From positions 1-35,236 of IMG/VR virus record IMGVR_UViG_3300013093_000131: 35,236 nucleotides of DNA. One strand, given 5' to 3'. The translations under genes and the position numbers were made by a program. Of the stretch, positions 1 through 5,683 are shown piece by piece (the stretch's first letter is position 1; the number at the start of each line of letters is the position of its first letter). The notes beneath the pieces were generated by a model. The model saw only the letters and a program-made list of their open reading frames with translations, was not told the origin of the DNA and ran no database searches. The stretch comes from a virus.

Positions 1-438
1 GAGGCTGTAATTGATGCCTTAAACAATAATGGAATTGCTTTAATGCAAAAGCTACATCCAAGTGAAAATGGTGTGGCTATTGAAACTATATTTGTGCATG
101 AGTCTGGTGAAAGCATGGCTAATGGCATTTTAAGTGTTCCAGCAAGCAAACAAGACCCACAAGGCTATGGCAGTGCTTTGACCTATGCAAGGCGGTACAG
201 CCTGATGAGTGCTTGTGGCATAGCTCCAGAGGATGATGACGGCAATCTAGCCTCTAGAAAGCCAGAACTAAAGTCCAATGTAAATGAGTCAGAGATGGCT
301 GATTGGCTTGAGGCAATAGCTCAAAGTCAAGATTTGGGTGAGTTGCAGAAAAACTTTGTTCAAGCTATATCAGCAACTGATGGTGACAAGCAATGGCAAT
401 TAAAAGTAATTGCTGTTAAAGACAAAATGAAAAAAAAA
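1..438 (+). repeat. terminal overlap, left copy (matches 34799-35236)
   Basis: The alignment is gap-free. I counted 25 mismatches in 438 bases (about 94.3% identity); 22 or so are silent, including two serine codon swaps between TCN and AGY. This is too divergent for a simple terminal redundancy and suggests either strain variants meeting at a circular junction or a second ERF copy. Confidence 0.85.
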
Positions 439-453
439 TTGGAGGTTAAATAA
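1..453 (+). CDS. erf: ERF-family single-strand annealing protein, C-terminal part (5' end off the window)
   Basis: The reading frame is open from base 1 (E-A-V-I-D-A...) and ends at TAA 451-453; the first ATG at 43 is internal. It carries the ERF signature GSALTYARRYSLMSACGI followed by EDDDG. ERF proteins anneal complementary single strands for phage recombination and genome circularisation. The missing N-terminus is present at the other end of the window (34685 onward), so the full protein would be about 188 residues when the circle is closed. The C-terminus is lysine-rich after an A9 run. The stop overlaps the start of the downstream exonuclease (TAATG), which fits a co-translated annealase/exonuclease pair. 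Family assignment is from motif recognition. Confidence 0.9.
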   Translation, partial: EAVIDALNNNGIALMQKLHPSENGVAIETIFVHESGESMANGILSVPASKQDPQGYGSALTYARRYSLMSACGIAPEDDDGNLASRKPELKSNVNESEMADWLEAIAQSQDLGELQKNFVQAISATDGDKQWQLKVIAVKDKMKKKLEVK

Positions 454-1067
454 TGGAAATAGAACAAGGCACAGATGAATGGTTTCAGGCCAGACTTGGA
501 AAGGTAACAGCTTCCAGAGTTGCTGACATAGTAGCTAAGACCAAATCAGGCTATTCCACATCAAGAGATAACTACATGGCTCAATTGGTCTGTGAAAGGC
601 TCACTGGTAAGCCTGTGGAGTCTTATAGCAACTCAGCTATGCAATGGGGTACTGAGACTGAGCCATTGGCAAGGGCGGCATACGAGGTCAAATACAACTG
701 CATGGTCAATCAAGTTGGTTTTGTGCCTCACCCAAGGATTGAAATGTCTGGGGCATCACCTGATGGATTGGTAGATGGAGGTCTCATAGAGATTAAGTGT
801 CCAAATACCGCAACACACCTAGATACTTTGTTATCTCAAAAAGTGCCTAGCAAATACATCATTCAAATGACTTGGCAAATGGGTTGTACAGAAACCAAAT
901 GGACAGACTTTGTAAGTTATGACCCTAGAATGCCAGAAAACTTACAATTATTTTGTAAAAGAGTAGAGTTGGATAAGGCTTATTTGGCTGAATTAGAACA
1001 AGAAGTAATTGTGTTTTTGAGAGAAGTTGAAGAGAAAGTAAATAAATTAAGGAGTTTAAATGTCTAA
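453..1067 (+). CDS. YqaJ-like viral recombinase / lambda-type exonuclease
   Basis: The 204-residue protein begins EQGTDEWFQARLGKVTASR, the standard opening of YqaJ-family exonucleases. SGASPDGLV (D near 108) and LIEIKCP (E-x-K near 117) supply the PD-(D/E)XK catalytic residues, and KYIIQMTWQMGCT is the conserved QxQ-like helix. Enzymes of this family resect duplex ends 5' to 3' to give the single strands used by annealing proteins. Its start overlaps the ERF stop, so the two form a two-gene recombination module. Length is normal for the family. No sign of damage. Confidence 0.92.
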   Translation: MEIEQGTDEWFQARLGKVTASRVADIVAKTKSGYSTSRDNYMAQLVCERLTGKPVESYSNSAMQWGTETEPLARAAYEVKYNCMVNQVGFVPHPRIEMSGASPDGLVDGGLIEIKCPNTATHLDTLLSQKVPSKYIIQMTWQMGCTETKWTDFVSYDPRMPENLQLFCKRVELDKAYLAELEQEVIVFLREVEEKVNKLRSLNV

Positions 1068-1296
1068 GATGATTTCAGAGTTAACCACTATTGTGGGTTC
1101 TTATACTGACAAAGAGGGAAATAAAAAGAATAAATACCATAGACTTGGTTTTATTTTTGATACACCACAGGGGCACATGCTTAAGATAGAGTCATTGCCT
1201 GTTTGTGAGCCTCCTTGGAATGGTTGGGCTTGGATTAATCCTCCAAGAGAAAGAACTTGGGACAAAAAAGAAAAAGAGGATGATATTGGGTTTTAA
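1060..1296 (+). CDS. small conserved phage protein next to ERF/exonuclease
   Basis: This 78-residue protein starts 8 bases inside the exonuclease gene, preceded by AAGGAG. It opens with a beta-type pattern (ELTTIVGSYTDKEGNKKNKYHRLGF) and ends in an acidic/lysine tail (KKEKEDDIGF). Small proteins with a 'VGxYTDKxGxxKxRYxxxG' opening often sit beside recombinases, and some are annotated as single-strand DNA-binding. The acidic tail would suit that role, but I cannot demonstrate it from sequence. A terminator-like hairpin follows directly. Confidence 0.7.
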   Translation: MSKMISELTTIVGSYTDKEGNKKNKYHRLGFIFDTPQGHMLKIESLPVCEPPWNGWAWINPPRERTWDKKEKEDDIGF

Positions 1297-1332
1297 TTTG
1301 GGGGAGCATAAAAACTCCCAATCATTTTTTTA
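1297..1332 (+). terminator. probable rho-independent terminator
   Basis: GGGAG (about 1302-1306) pairs with CTCCC (1315-1319) across an A-rich loop, followed by ATCATTTTTTT. The stem is short (5 bp), so it may be partial. It sits between the recombination genes and the following run of small genes. Confidence 0.5.
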
Positions 1333-1346
1333 ATAAGGAACTAATT

Positions 1347-1691
1347 ATGCAATTTACTATTTTTGATGAAATTAACAAAAAATTCTTTAGTCACCCAGCA
1401 TTTGGAACAGATGCAAAGCTATTAGCTAGAAAGACTGACCCCAAAACCTCCAAAGATTCAGCCAAGACTGTAGACACAACAAAACTTGAAAGCATAGTTT
1501 ATGAAGCAATAAAGTCATTTGGAGAAAAAGGTTGCATTTCTGATGAAGTTTTAGAACTGTTCCCAAAACATAAATACAGCTCAATTACTGCTAGATATGC
1601 TCCATTGCTTAGAAAAGGCTTTATAGAAGCAAATGGTGATACTAGAAAGGGTAATTCTGGCAAACAACAAAGAGTAATGAGGGCTGTATGA
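1347..1691 (+). CDS. winged-helix-like phage protein
   Basis: A 114-residue protein with AAGGAA upstream of the ATG. The segment ARKTDPKTSKDSAKTVDTTK is a recurrent phage motif, and the C-terminal half (EAIKSFGEKGCISDEVLELFP, SSITARYAPLLRKGFIE, RKGNSGKQQRVMRAV) reads as a winged helix-turn-helix with a basic wing. The protein probably binds DNA; its target is unknown. The stop overlaps the next start (ATGA). Function is not established for this family as far as I know. Confidence 0.75.
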   Translation: MQFTIFDEINKKFFSHPAFGTDAKLLARKTDPKTSKDSAKTVDTTKLESIVYEAIKSFGEKGCISDEVLELFPKHKYSSITARYAPLLRKGFIEANGDTRKGNSGKQQRVMRAV

Positions 1692-1966
1692 ATAAAGAAG
1701 TAAAACAAGAGCAAGGTAAGCCTGTGGGCAAGTTTGCAAAGTTTACTGATGGCATTTGGCGAGAAGTTACAGACGGGTCTGCTGGAGTGCCTCTTTATAC
1801 TCATCCTAAAGAATGGGTAGGGTTAACTGATGAGGATATAGAAAATTGTTTTGATGAAAGTTGTCACCTTAAAGTTGTTGACCCCAAAGGTGGAATCAAA
1901 GGAAGTGTAAATATATTTGAAGTAGGCAGAGCGATAGTACAACTATGCAAGGAGCGCAACACATGA
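1688..1966 (+). CDS. uncharacterised 'EQGxPV ... WVGLT' phage protein, intact copy
   Basis: A 92-residue protein with the modular pattern KQEQGKPV near the N-terminus, PLYTHPKEWVGLTDEDI in the middle and a C-terminal helix (IFEVGRAIVQLCKERN). This pattern recurs in phage small-gene clusters and has no known function. A second, damaged copy of the same module lies downstream at about 2119-2343: the two share the bases around 1809-1838 and 2217-2246 almost exactly. It overlaps both neighbours by ATGA junctions. Confidence 0.7.
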   Translation: MNKEVKQEQGKPVGKFAKFTDGIWREVTDGSAGVPLYTHPKEWVGLTDEDIENCFDESCHLKVVDPKGGIKGSVNIFEVGRAIVQLCKERNT

Positions 1967-2246
1967 TAGACCTAATATTCGCATTTATTGTTGGTTGGAT
2001 GGCAAGGCATTTGTGGGATTTATTTTTTAAGCCCGTATTGCGTAACACAATCAAAGCCACTTACGGTATAAAGGAATATCAAATGAAGACAGAAGAACAA
2101 TGGGCAGAAGAAACATCAAAGCAAGAGCAGGGTGAGCCTGTGTGCGATAAAGACCCAAGAGGATGTTGGTCAATAAGGTGTCAATTGGGTAAAAAATGTA
2201 AGAACACACCACAAACTAAATAATGGGTAGGGTTAACTTATGAGGA
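1809..2246 (+). repeat. direct repeat pair shared by the two 'WVGLT' module copies
   Basis: The unit at about 1809-1838 and that at about 2217-2246 share TGGGTAGGGTTAACT and flanking bases, differing at few positions (GAA/TAA, GATGAGGAT/TATGAGGAA). A weaker match also exists between the KQEQGKPV (about 1705) and KQEQGEPV (about 2119) codons. The pattern indicates duplication of a small module followed by divergence. Confidence 0.7.
1963..2223 (+). CDS. membrane-anchored small protein fused to an 'EQGEPV' module, apparently truncated
   Basis: I chose ATG 1963 because it is preceded by AAGGAG and overlaps the previous stop as ATGA, rather than the in-frame ATG at 1945. The 86-residue product has an N-terminal membrane segment (IDLIFAFIVGWMARHLWDLFF) and a C-terminal part with KQEQGEPV and several cysteines. 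A second possible start at ATG 2082 (AAGGAATATCAA before it) would give a soluble protein, so two genes may be joined here. The frame ends at TAA 2221-2223 exactly where the module should continue into WVGLT, so the ORF looks cut short by a nonsense change. Confidence 0.6.
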   Translation: MIDLIFAFIVGWMARHLWDLFFKPVLRNTIKATYGIKEYQMKTEEQWAEETSKQEQGEPVCDKDPRGCWSIRCQLGKKCKNTPQTK

Positions 2247-2343
2247 AGTGCAAGAAATATTGCTTGACCCAAAGTTTCAATTAAAACCCCTTATTGCTCA
2301 TGCAGTGGAAGCTAAATTAAAGGAAAAAAATTCAGGAGGATAA
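2224..2343 (+). pseudogene. in-frame 3' remnant of the 'EQGEPV ... WVGLT' module after a stop codon
   Basis: Immediately after TAA 2221-2223 and in the same frame, 39 more sense codons follow (WVGLTYEEVQEILLDPKFQ... ending KEKNSGG) before TAA 2341-2343. The intact upstream paralog has AAA GAA TGG GTA at this point, and here it is AAA TAA TGG GTA, a single G-to-T change. No good start codon exists within the remnant. It is therefore a cut-off domain, unless the stop is read through. Confidence 0.6.
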
Positions 2344-2345
2344 AA

Positions 2346-2573
2346 ATGATTAAAAGATTACCAATTTACAATCAATTATTAAATATCAGAATGGCTGTTC
2401 CACAAAAGGTATTTATTGACACACTTAAGATTTCAAAAGCAACATTTAAAAGGGATCTAGCAATTTTGAGAGAAAAATTTAATGTTCCTATTTTATATTG
2501 CCACTGGAATAAAGGTTACTACATAGCAAACAAACAAGTATTTGATTATTTGTTTAACAAGGAATTAGCATGA
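2346..2573 (+). CDS. small DeoR/WYL-type helix-turn-helix protein
   Basis: The 75-residue protein has a strong ribosome binding site (AGGAGG). It contains a helix-turn-helix of the type that begins WYL/DeoR regulators (ISKATFKRDLAILREKFNVPI) followed by the usual wing (YCHWNKGYYI). The WYL sensor domain is absent, so this is an HTH-only protein. It may be a phage transcription factor; its operator is unknown. It overlaps the next gene by 4 nt. Confidence 0.75.
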   Translation: MIKRLPIYNQLLNIRMAVPQKVFIDTLKISKATFKRDLAILREKFNVPILYCHWNKGYYIANKQVFDYLFNKELA

Positions 2574-2812
2574 AACACAAGCACGCAGATTTAATTAAAA
2601 AATGGGCAGATGGTGCTCAATTAGAAGTAAAAATGAACAATATTTGGCATCCAGTAGAAAGATTTGATCCATTTTGGACAAATCCAGCTTATGAATTTAG
2701 GATAAAGCCTGAAAATATTGTAGAAATCTGGACAATCAAAGATGGAATAGAAGTTAAAGCAACTTGGAGCCATGACAAAACAGAACTTAAGGCTGTGGAG
2801 TTGGTCAAATGA
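2570..2812 (+). CDS. small conserved phage protein (NPAYEFRIKPE type)
   Basis: This 80-residue protein opens HADLIKKWADGAQLEVK and carries W..V....FW..NPAYEFRIKPE, a pattern I recognise from many phage small genes, where it is unnamed. It looks like a compact beta-rich domain. No catalytic residues are evident. It is translationally coupled by ATGA overlaps at both ends. Confidence 0.75.
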   Translation: MKHKHADLIKKWADGAQLEVKMNNIWHPVERFDPFWTNPAYEFRIKPENIVEIWTIKDGIEVKATWSHDKTELKAVELVK

Positions 2813-3000
2813 TTGAACTTTTAGAACAAAGAAAACAGCAACTCCAAGCTATTTACAAAAAATGCCCAGACATTCAGATTGTTTACAGGCTTAGAGAAGT
2901 TGAGCTAATGATCAAAAGATATAAGAAAAGAATAGAGTTGGAAGTGGATTTAAGTGGATTTAGGCCTGAATTGGAAGAACTAGCAAAGGATATGGCATGA
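2809..3000 (+). CDS. small helical protein, unknown
   Basis: 63 residues, almost entirely charged and helical (LLEQRKQQLQAIYKK, ELMIKRYKKRIELEVD), probably a short coiled coil. It overlaps its neighbours by ATGA junctions, which supports real translation. I do not recognise the family. Confidence 0.65.
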   Translation: MIELLEQRKQQLQAIYKKCPDIQIVYRLREVELMIKRYKKRIELEVDLSGFRPELEELAKDMA

Positions 3001-3203
3001 ACTATGATGAACAAATAGAGGCTAGATTTGAGGAATTACATCAAGATTTCTTGAACCAAAGGGATCTAAGGGCTATGATTGCAGGGAAAGTCTTATGTGG
3101 GCTTTTATCCACTTTGTGGCCTAGTTCAGGATGGGAGCCAGATGAAATTGTTCAAATGTCTGTAGACCTAACTGATAAGCTATTGGAAAGATTAAATGAC
3201 TAA
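2997..3203 (+). CDS. small acidic helical protein, unknown
   Basis: 68 residues beginning NYDEQIEARFEELHQDFLNQ, with SSGWEPDEIVQMSVDLTDKL near the end. It overlaps the previous gene by 4 nt and the following small membrane protein by 8 nt. Not recognised; helical and acidic. Confidence 0.65.
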   Translation: MNYDEQIEARFEELHQDFLNQRDLRAMIAGKVLCGLLSTLWPSSGWEPDEIVQMSVDLTDKLLERLND

Positions 3204-3366
3204 TTTCCTAATTATTTCTATGCTTTTAATGGTTGGAGCTTTTGTTTTTATGGCTAGTATTTGGGCTTTTTTCTTATATATAATCTTAAAAGAAGAAGAA
3301 GAGAAATTACAAAAAGCCATCAGAGAAAACAAAATTCACTTGACAAGAGATAGTGATTTGGGATAA
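3196..3366 (+). CDS. single-pass small membrane protein
   Basis: ATG 3196 is preceded by GGAAAG and lies inside the end of the upstream gene. The 56-residue product starts TNFLIISMLLMVGAFVFMAS and continues hydrophobic to about residue 30, then ends in a charged tail (KEEEEKLQKAIRENK). It is probably one membrane-spanning helix with a cytoplasmic coiled tail. The family is unknown. Confidence 0.6.
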   Translation: MTNFLIISMLLMVGAFVFMASIWAFFLYIILKEEEEKLQKAIRENKIHLTRDSDLG

Positions 3367-3402
3367 TTGAGGCTCCAATTTTTAACTTGCAAGGAACAAA
3401 AA

Positions 3403-3741
3403 ATGGGATATTATGGAATGGAAAAAAAACCTAAAGGGGCTAAATCATCAGATAGAACTGGTGAGAAAAAAGGCATGGAAACAGGCCCAAATAGCTTAAA
3501 AGGCACAAAAGGTATGTCTGGAGAGAAAATGCCCAAGGGTGTTAACAGCTCAGATATGTCTGGTGAGCGTAAGGCCAAATTGGTTGGTGGTGTGGGTATG
3601 GGCAAGGCTGATAGCATTGGTTCCAGAGATGGCTCACACATGGGTATGAATGATGGCAGAACTGGTGAATTTAACTCTGGCTCCAAAGAGCATGAGTGCT
3701 ATTCACATGAAAGAATGCCACATATACAAGACAGCATGTGA
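3403..3741 (+). CDS. glycine/lysine-rich low-complexity protein with an internal repeat
   Basis: An in-frame TTG exists at 3367, but ATG 3403 has AAGGAAC at the right distance and is preferred, giving 112 residues. The product is rich in G, K, S and M, with a duplicated unit (KPKGAKSSDRTGEKK and MPKGVNSSDMSGERK). It is predicted to be disordered and basic. It lies in a cluster of other small basic phage proteins before the terminase genes, so a DNA- or head-associated role is possible but unproven. Confidence 0.65.
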   Translation: MGYYGMEKKPKGAKSSDRTGEKKGMETGPNSLKGTKGMSGEKMPKGVNSSDMSGERKAKLVGGVGMGKADSIGSRDGSHMGMNDGRTGEFNSGSKEHECYSHERMPHIQDSM

Positions 3742-3748
3742 AAAAGCG

Positions 3749-3783
3749 AAATACCCCAAAGATTAGAGGTCTAAGGGGTATTT
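3749..3783 (+). terminator. strong hairpin, possible terminator or mRNA stabiliser
   Basis: AAATACCCC (3749-3757) is a perfect complement of GGGGTATTT (3775-3783). The loop contains a smaller TAGA-GG-TCTA palindrome. No long T-run follows (TTTCTAATC), so termination efficiency is uncertain. It lies between two genes with no other content. Confidence 0.55.
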
Positions 3784-3812
3784 CTAATCAACCCAAATAA
3801 TAAGGATTTGAA

Positions 3813-4073
3813 TTGACTACTCAACATTGTAAGACTTGTAGGTATTTTTCCCAAGATGGATTTAGGGGAATGGGTCTTTGTAAGAGATACCCAGGGGTTC
3901 AAAACACCAATGAAAGCAGTTGGTGTGGTGAGCATAACCCAATTCTGCCAACCACAATTACACTAAAACACACAGATTTGCCAGATACCATTGATAATTT
4001 GGTTTCACAAGCAGAGGCACAGGAGAAGAAGAAACCTGGTAGGCCTAAATTAAGTGGGAGACAAATCCCATGA
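3813..4073 (+). CDS. small cysteine-rich, probably zinc-binding protein
   Basis: I accept the TTG start at 3813 because TAAGGA lies 6-7 nt upstream and no ATG follows before the conserved part. The 86-residue protein has the pattern HCKTCRYF ... GLCKRYP ... SSWCGEHNP, four cysteines and histidines typical of a small zinc knuckle found in phages. The C-terminus is basic (EKKKPGRPKLSGR, AT-hook-like GRP). It overlaps the GroES-like gene by 4 nt. The role is unknown. Confidence 0.7.
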   Translation: MTTQHCKTCRYFSQDGFRGMGLCKRYPGVQNTNESSWCGEHNPILPTTITLKHTDLPDTIDNLVSQAEAQEKKKPGRPKLSGRQIP

Positions 4074-4330
4074 TTTATCCATTAAGAGACAGGGTTGCTG
4101 TTAGGCCCAACACTAGAAAACTTTCAGACATTATTATTGTTGAGAACACAGAAAAGTTTAATGAGGGCACAGTTTTTGCAATAGGCCCTATGGTTGAGGA
4201 CACAAAAGTAGGTGATTTTATTAAGTTTGGGAATGGAACTTATTTAGATTTTCCTATTTTTAAAGATGCTGATGGTCAAGAATTCCAGATCATCCAAGAG
4301 GCAGACATTTGTGCAATATTGGAGGAATAG
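4070..4330 (+). CDS. GroES-like co-chaperonin (Cpn10)
   Basis: The 86-residue protein begins IYPLRDRVAVRP, the conserved first strand of GroES, then shows the mobile-loop region (TRKLSDIIIVENTEKFNEG), GTVFAIGP, KVGDFIKFGNGTYLDF and the C-terminal strand EADICAILEE. Length is slightly below bacterial GroES (about 95). Phage co-chaperonins such as T4 gp31 cap host GroEL so that it can fold the phage coat protein. Here it could serve the P22-type coat encoded at 10094-11347. The mobile-loop hydrophobic triplet III fits GroEL binding. Confidence 0.85.
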   Translation: MIYPLRDRVAVRPNTRKLSDIIIVENTEKFNEGTVFAIGPMVEDTKVGDFIKFGNGTYLDFPIFKDADGQEFQIIQEADICAILEE

Positions 4331-4492
4331 ATGGCTAAAACTGGACTTTATGCAAATATTCATGCTAAACAGCAAAGAATAGCAAAAGAAAAAGCAGAGG
4401 GTAAGCCTGTTGAGCACATGAGAAAGCCTGGTAGCAAGGGTGCTCCAACTGCAAAAGCATTTAAAGAGTCTGCAAAGACAGCCAAAAAATGA
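4331..4492 (+). CDS. small basic phage protein (KTGLYANIHAK type)
   Basis: Starts directly after the GroES-like stop, with GGAGG upstream. The 53-residue product (AKTGLYANIHAKQQRIAKE... KPGSKGAPTAKAFKESAKTAKK) matches a very common short phage/metagenome family without a defined function. It is strongly basic and lysine/alanine-rich. Confidence 0.75.
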   Translation: MAKTGLYANIHAKQQRIAKEKAEGKPVEHMRKPGSKGAPTAKAFKESAKTAKK

Positions 4493-4644
4493 CAACAGAA
4501 GAAATTATTGAGATGGCTAAACAATCTGGTTTTTCGGATGCCGATGAAACAGGAGTGTGGATCACAGATGGTTACTGGGATAAAGAGCTTGAAATTTTTG
4601 TTAAACTTGTAGAAGAAAAAATTTTAGCAAGGTTACAAAAATGA
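4489..4644 (+). CDS. small phage protein, unknown
   Basis: 51 residues (TTEEIIEMAKQSGFSDADETGVW ... WDKELEIFVKLVEEKI), ATGA overlaps at both ends. The layout 'EEIIxMAxxxGF ... LExFxxLVxxxI' is recurrent among tiny phage genes. No function known to me. Confidence 0.7.
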   Translation: MTTEEIIEMAKQSGFSDADETGVWITDGYWDKELEIFVKLVEEKILARLQK

Positions 4645-4916
4645 CTAAAAAACATGATAAACCCATAGAACACAAGACTGTTGGTAAGGGAAAGACCTAC
4701 AACCCTACAGAAAAGGGTGCTGGGATGACTGCCAAAGGTAGGGCTGAATATAATGCTAAAAACAATTCAAATTTAAAGCCCCCTGCTCCCAACCCCAAAA
4801 CTGATAAAGATAAAGGAAGAAAAGCCTCTTTCTGTGCAAGGATGGAGGGAGTTGTTAAAAATGCTAAAGGCCCTGCAGAAAGGGCTAAAGCCTCATTAAA
4901 GAACTGGAATTGCTAA
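4641..4916 (+). CDS. small basic phage protein (DUF6321-like)
   Basis: The 91-residue protein contains GAGMTAKGRAEYNAKNNSN, LKPPAPNPKTDKDKGRKASF and CARMEGVV, ending ASLKNWNC. I associate this layout with a widespread tailed-phage family (DUF6321-like) found near terminase/structural genes. It is very basic. The function is unknown; the name should be confirmed by a profile search. Confidence 0.75.
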   Translation: MTKKHDKPIEHKTVGKGKTYNPTEKGAGMTAKGRAEYNAKNNSNLKPPAPNPKTDKDKGRKASFCARMEGVVKNAKGPAERAKASLKNWNC

Positions 4917-5059
4917 TGCCACTTATTAAATCAAAACTACAGAAAAATGTAGGTAAAAACATAGAAAAAGAGATTCAAGCTGGTAAACCTCAGAAACAGG
5001 CAGTTGCGATTGCCCTGAACGTAAAGCGTGAGGCAGAAAAGAAAGCCAAAAAGAAATGA
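4916..5059 (+). CDS. tiny basic phage protein (KPQKQAVAIAL type)
   Basis: 47 residues; the core EIQAGKPQKQAVAIALNVKREAEKK is a very common phage motif without a function. It starts at the A of the upstream stop codon (TAATG) and overlaps the next gene by 4 nt. Confidence 0.7.
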   Translation: MPLIKSKLQKNVGKNIEKEIQAGKPQKQAVAIALNVKREAEKKAKKK

Positions 5060-5199
5060 AAGCAACTTTAGCCGTTCACTTACTAATTGCAATGGGAATG
5101 GATGAACATCTATTCATGAAGTGGAAATCAGGTAAAAACCCACATTCCACTAAATCAGGCCCAGGTAGAAAACACCAACAAGGAAAGAAAAATGTTTAA
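5056..5199 (+). CDS. tiny phage protein, unknown
   Basis: 47 residues (KATLAVHLLIAMGMDEHLFMKWKSGK... GRKHQQGKKNV), hydrophobic first half and basic second half. ATGA overlap upstream and an 8-nt overlap downstream support translation. Not recognised. Confidence 0.55.
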   Translation: MKATLAVHLLIAMGMDEHLFMKWKSGKNPHSTKSGPGRKHQQGKKNV

Positions 5200-5371
5200 T
5201 TTCACACATGAAGTCCAAGACTTAAACCTCATTATTACATCCCTTGAACACAAAATCAGGGATATGCAATTATTAGTTCAAAAGTTAACAAAACAAGCTA
5301 CTGCTCAAGTTCCAGTAACAGCTCCTGTAACAGAGACAGAAACAGCTCCAGAAGTAACTACTAATAGCTAA
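5192..5371 (+). CDS. small coiled-coil protein with Pro/Thr tail
   Basis: ATG 5192 lies within the end of the previous gene and follows AAGGAAAGAAA. The 59-residue product has a helical first half (DLNLIITSLEHKIRDMQLLVQKL) and a T/P/V/E tail (VPVTAPVTETETAPEVT). The last of the small-gene run before the terminase genes. Family unknown. Confidence 0.6.
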   Translation: MFNFTHEVQDLNLIITSLEHKIRDMQLLVQKLTKQATAQVPVTAPVTETETAPEVTTNS

Positions 5372-5410
5372 AAGTAATATTAAAATCAAATATATACTTA
5401 AATATACAAT
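5372..5410 (+). promoter_or_regulatory. very AT-rich gap before the terminase genes, weak promoter candidate
   Basis: This 39-base gap is nearly all A/T and contains TATACT at 5393-5398, a fair -10 match, without a clear -35 box. If used, transcription would start only about 5 nt before the terS ATG. No ribosome binding site is visible before that ATG, so a very short or leaderless transcript is possible. Confidence 0.35.
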
Positions 5411-5683
5411 ATGGGTGCTCCACTAGGTAATATTAACTCAGCCAAAGGCAGATTGTTTCAGGAAAAACTGAGGATGATTCTTTCTCAGGAACCTCATAGA
5501 GCAAGGGCCATTGCTGAAGTGTTAATTAGCAAAGCTGAAGAGGGAGAACCTTGGGCAATTAGGGAATTAATGGATAGGATTGATGGCAAGGCAGTTCAAG
5601 CTACAACTCTTGAGGATGCAAGTGGGAATGTCATCATGCCACATCTACAAGTTACATTTGTAAAGCCAGATGGAGCAGAGTGA
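5411..5683 (+). CDS. terS: small terminase subunit
   Basis: The 90-residue protein begins GAPLGNINSAKGRLFQEKLR and continues with RARAIAEVLISKAEEGEPWAIRELMDRIDGKAVQ, the signature of small terminase-like DNA-binding proteins in this class of phages. Small terminases recognise the packaging site and recruit the large subunit, whose gene overlaps its end by 14 nt. It is short for a full TerS, so it may be a compact variant. There is no obvious Shine-Dalgarno sequence upstream of the ATG. Confidence 0.75.
   Translation: MGAPLGNINSAKGRLFQEKLRMILSQEPHRARAIAEVLISKAEEGEPWAIRELMDRIDGKAVQATTLEDASGNVIMPHLQVTFVKPDGAE

Noticed and set aside
1-438. Reading the terminal overlap as phage direct terminal repeats
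   Set aside because: True terminal repeats are identical; 25 mismatches argue for strain variation or gene duplication instead.
3411-3686. 91-codon minus-strand ORF
   Set aside because: It is the antisense shadow of the low-complexity gene and is proline/serine-rich as expected from complementing its codons.
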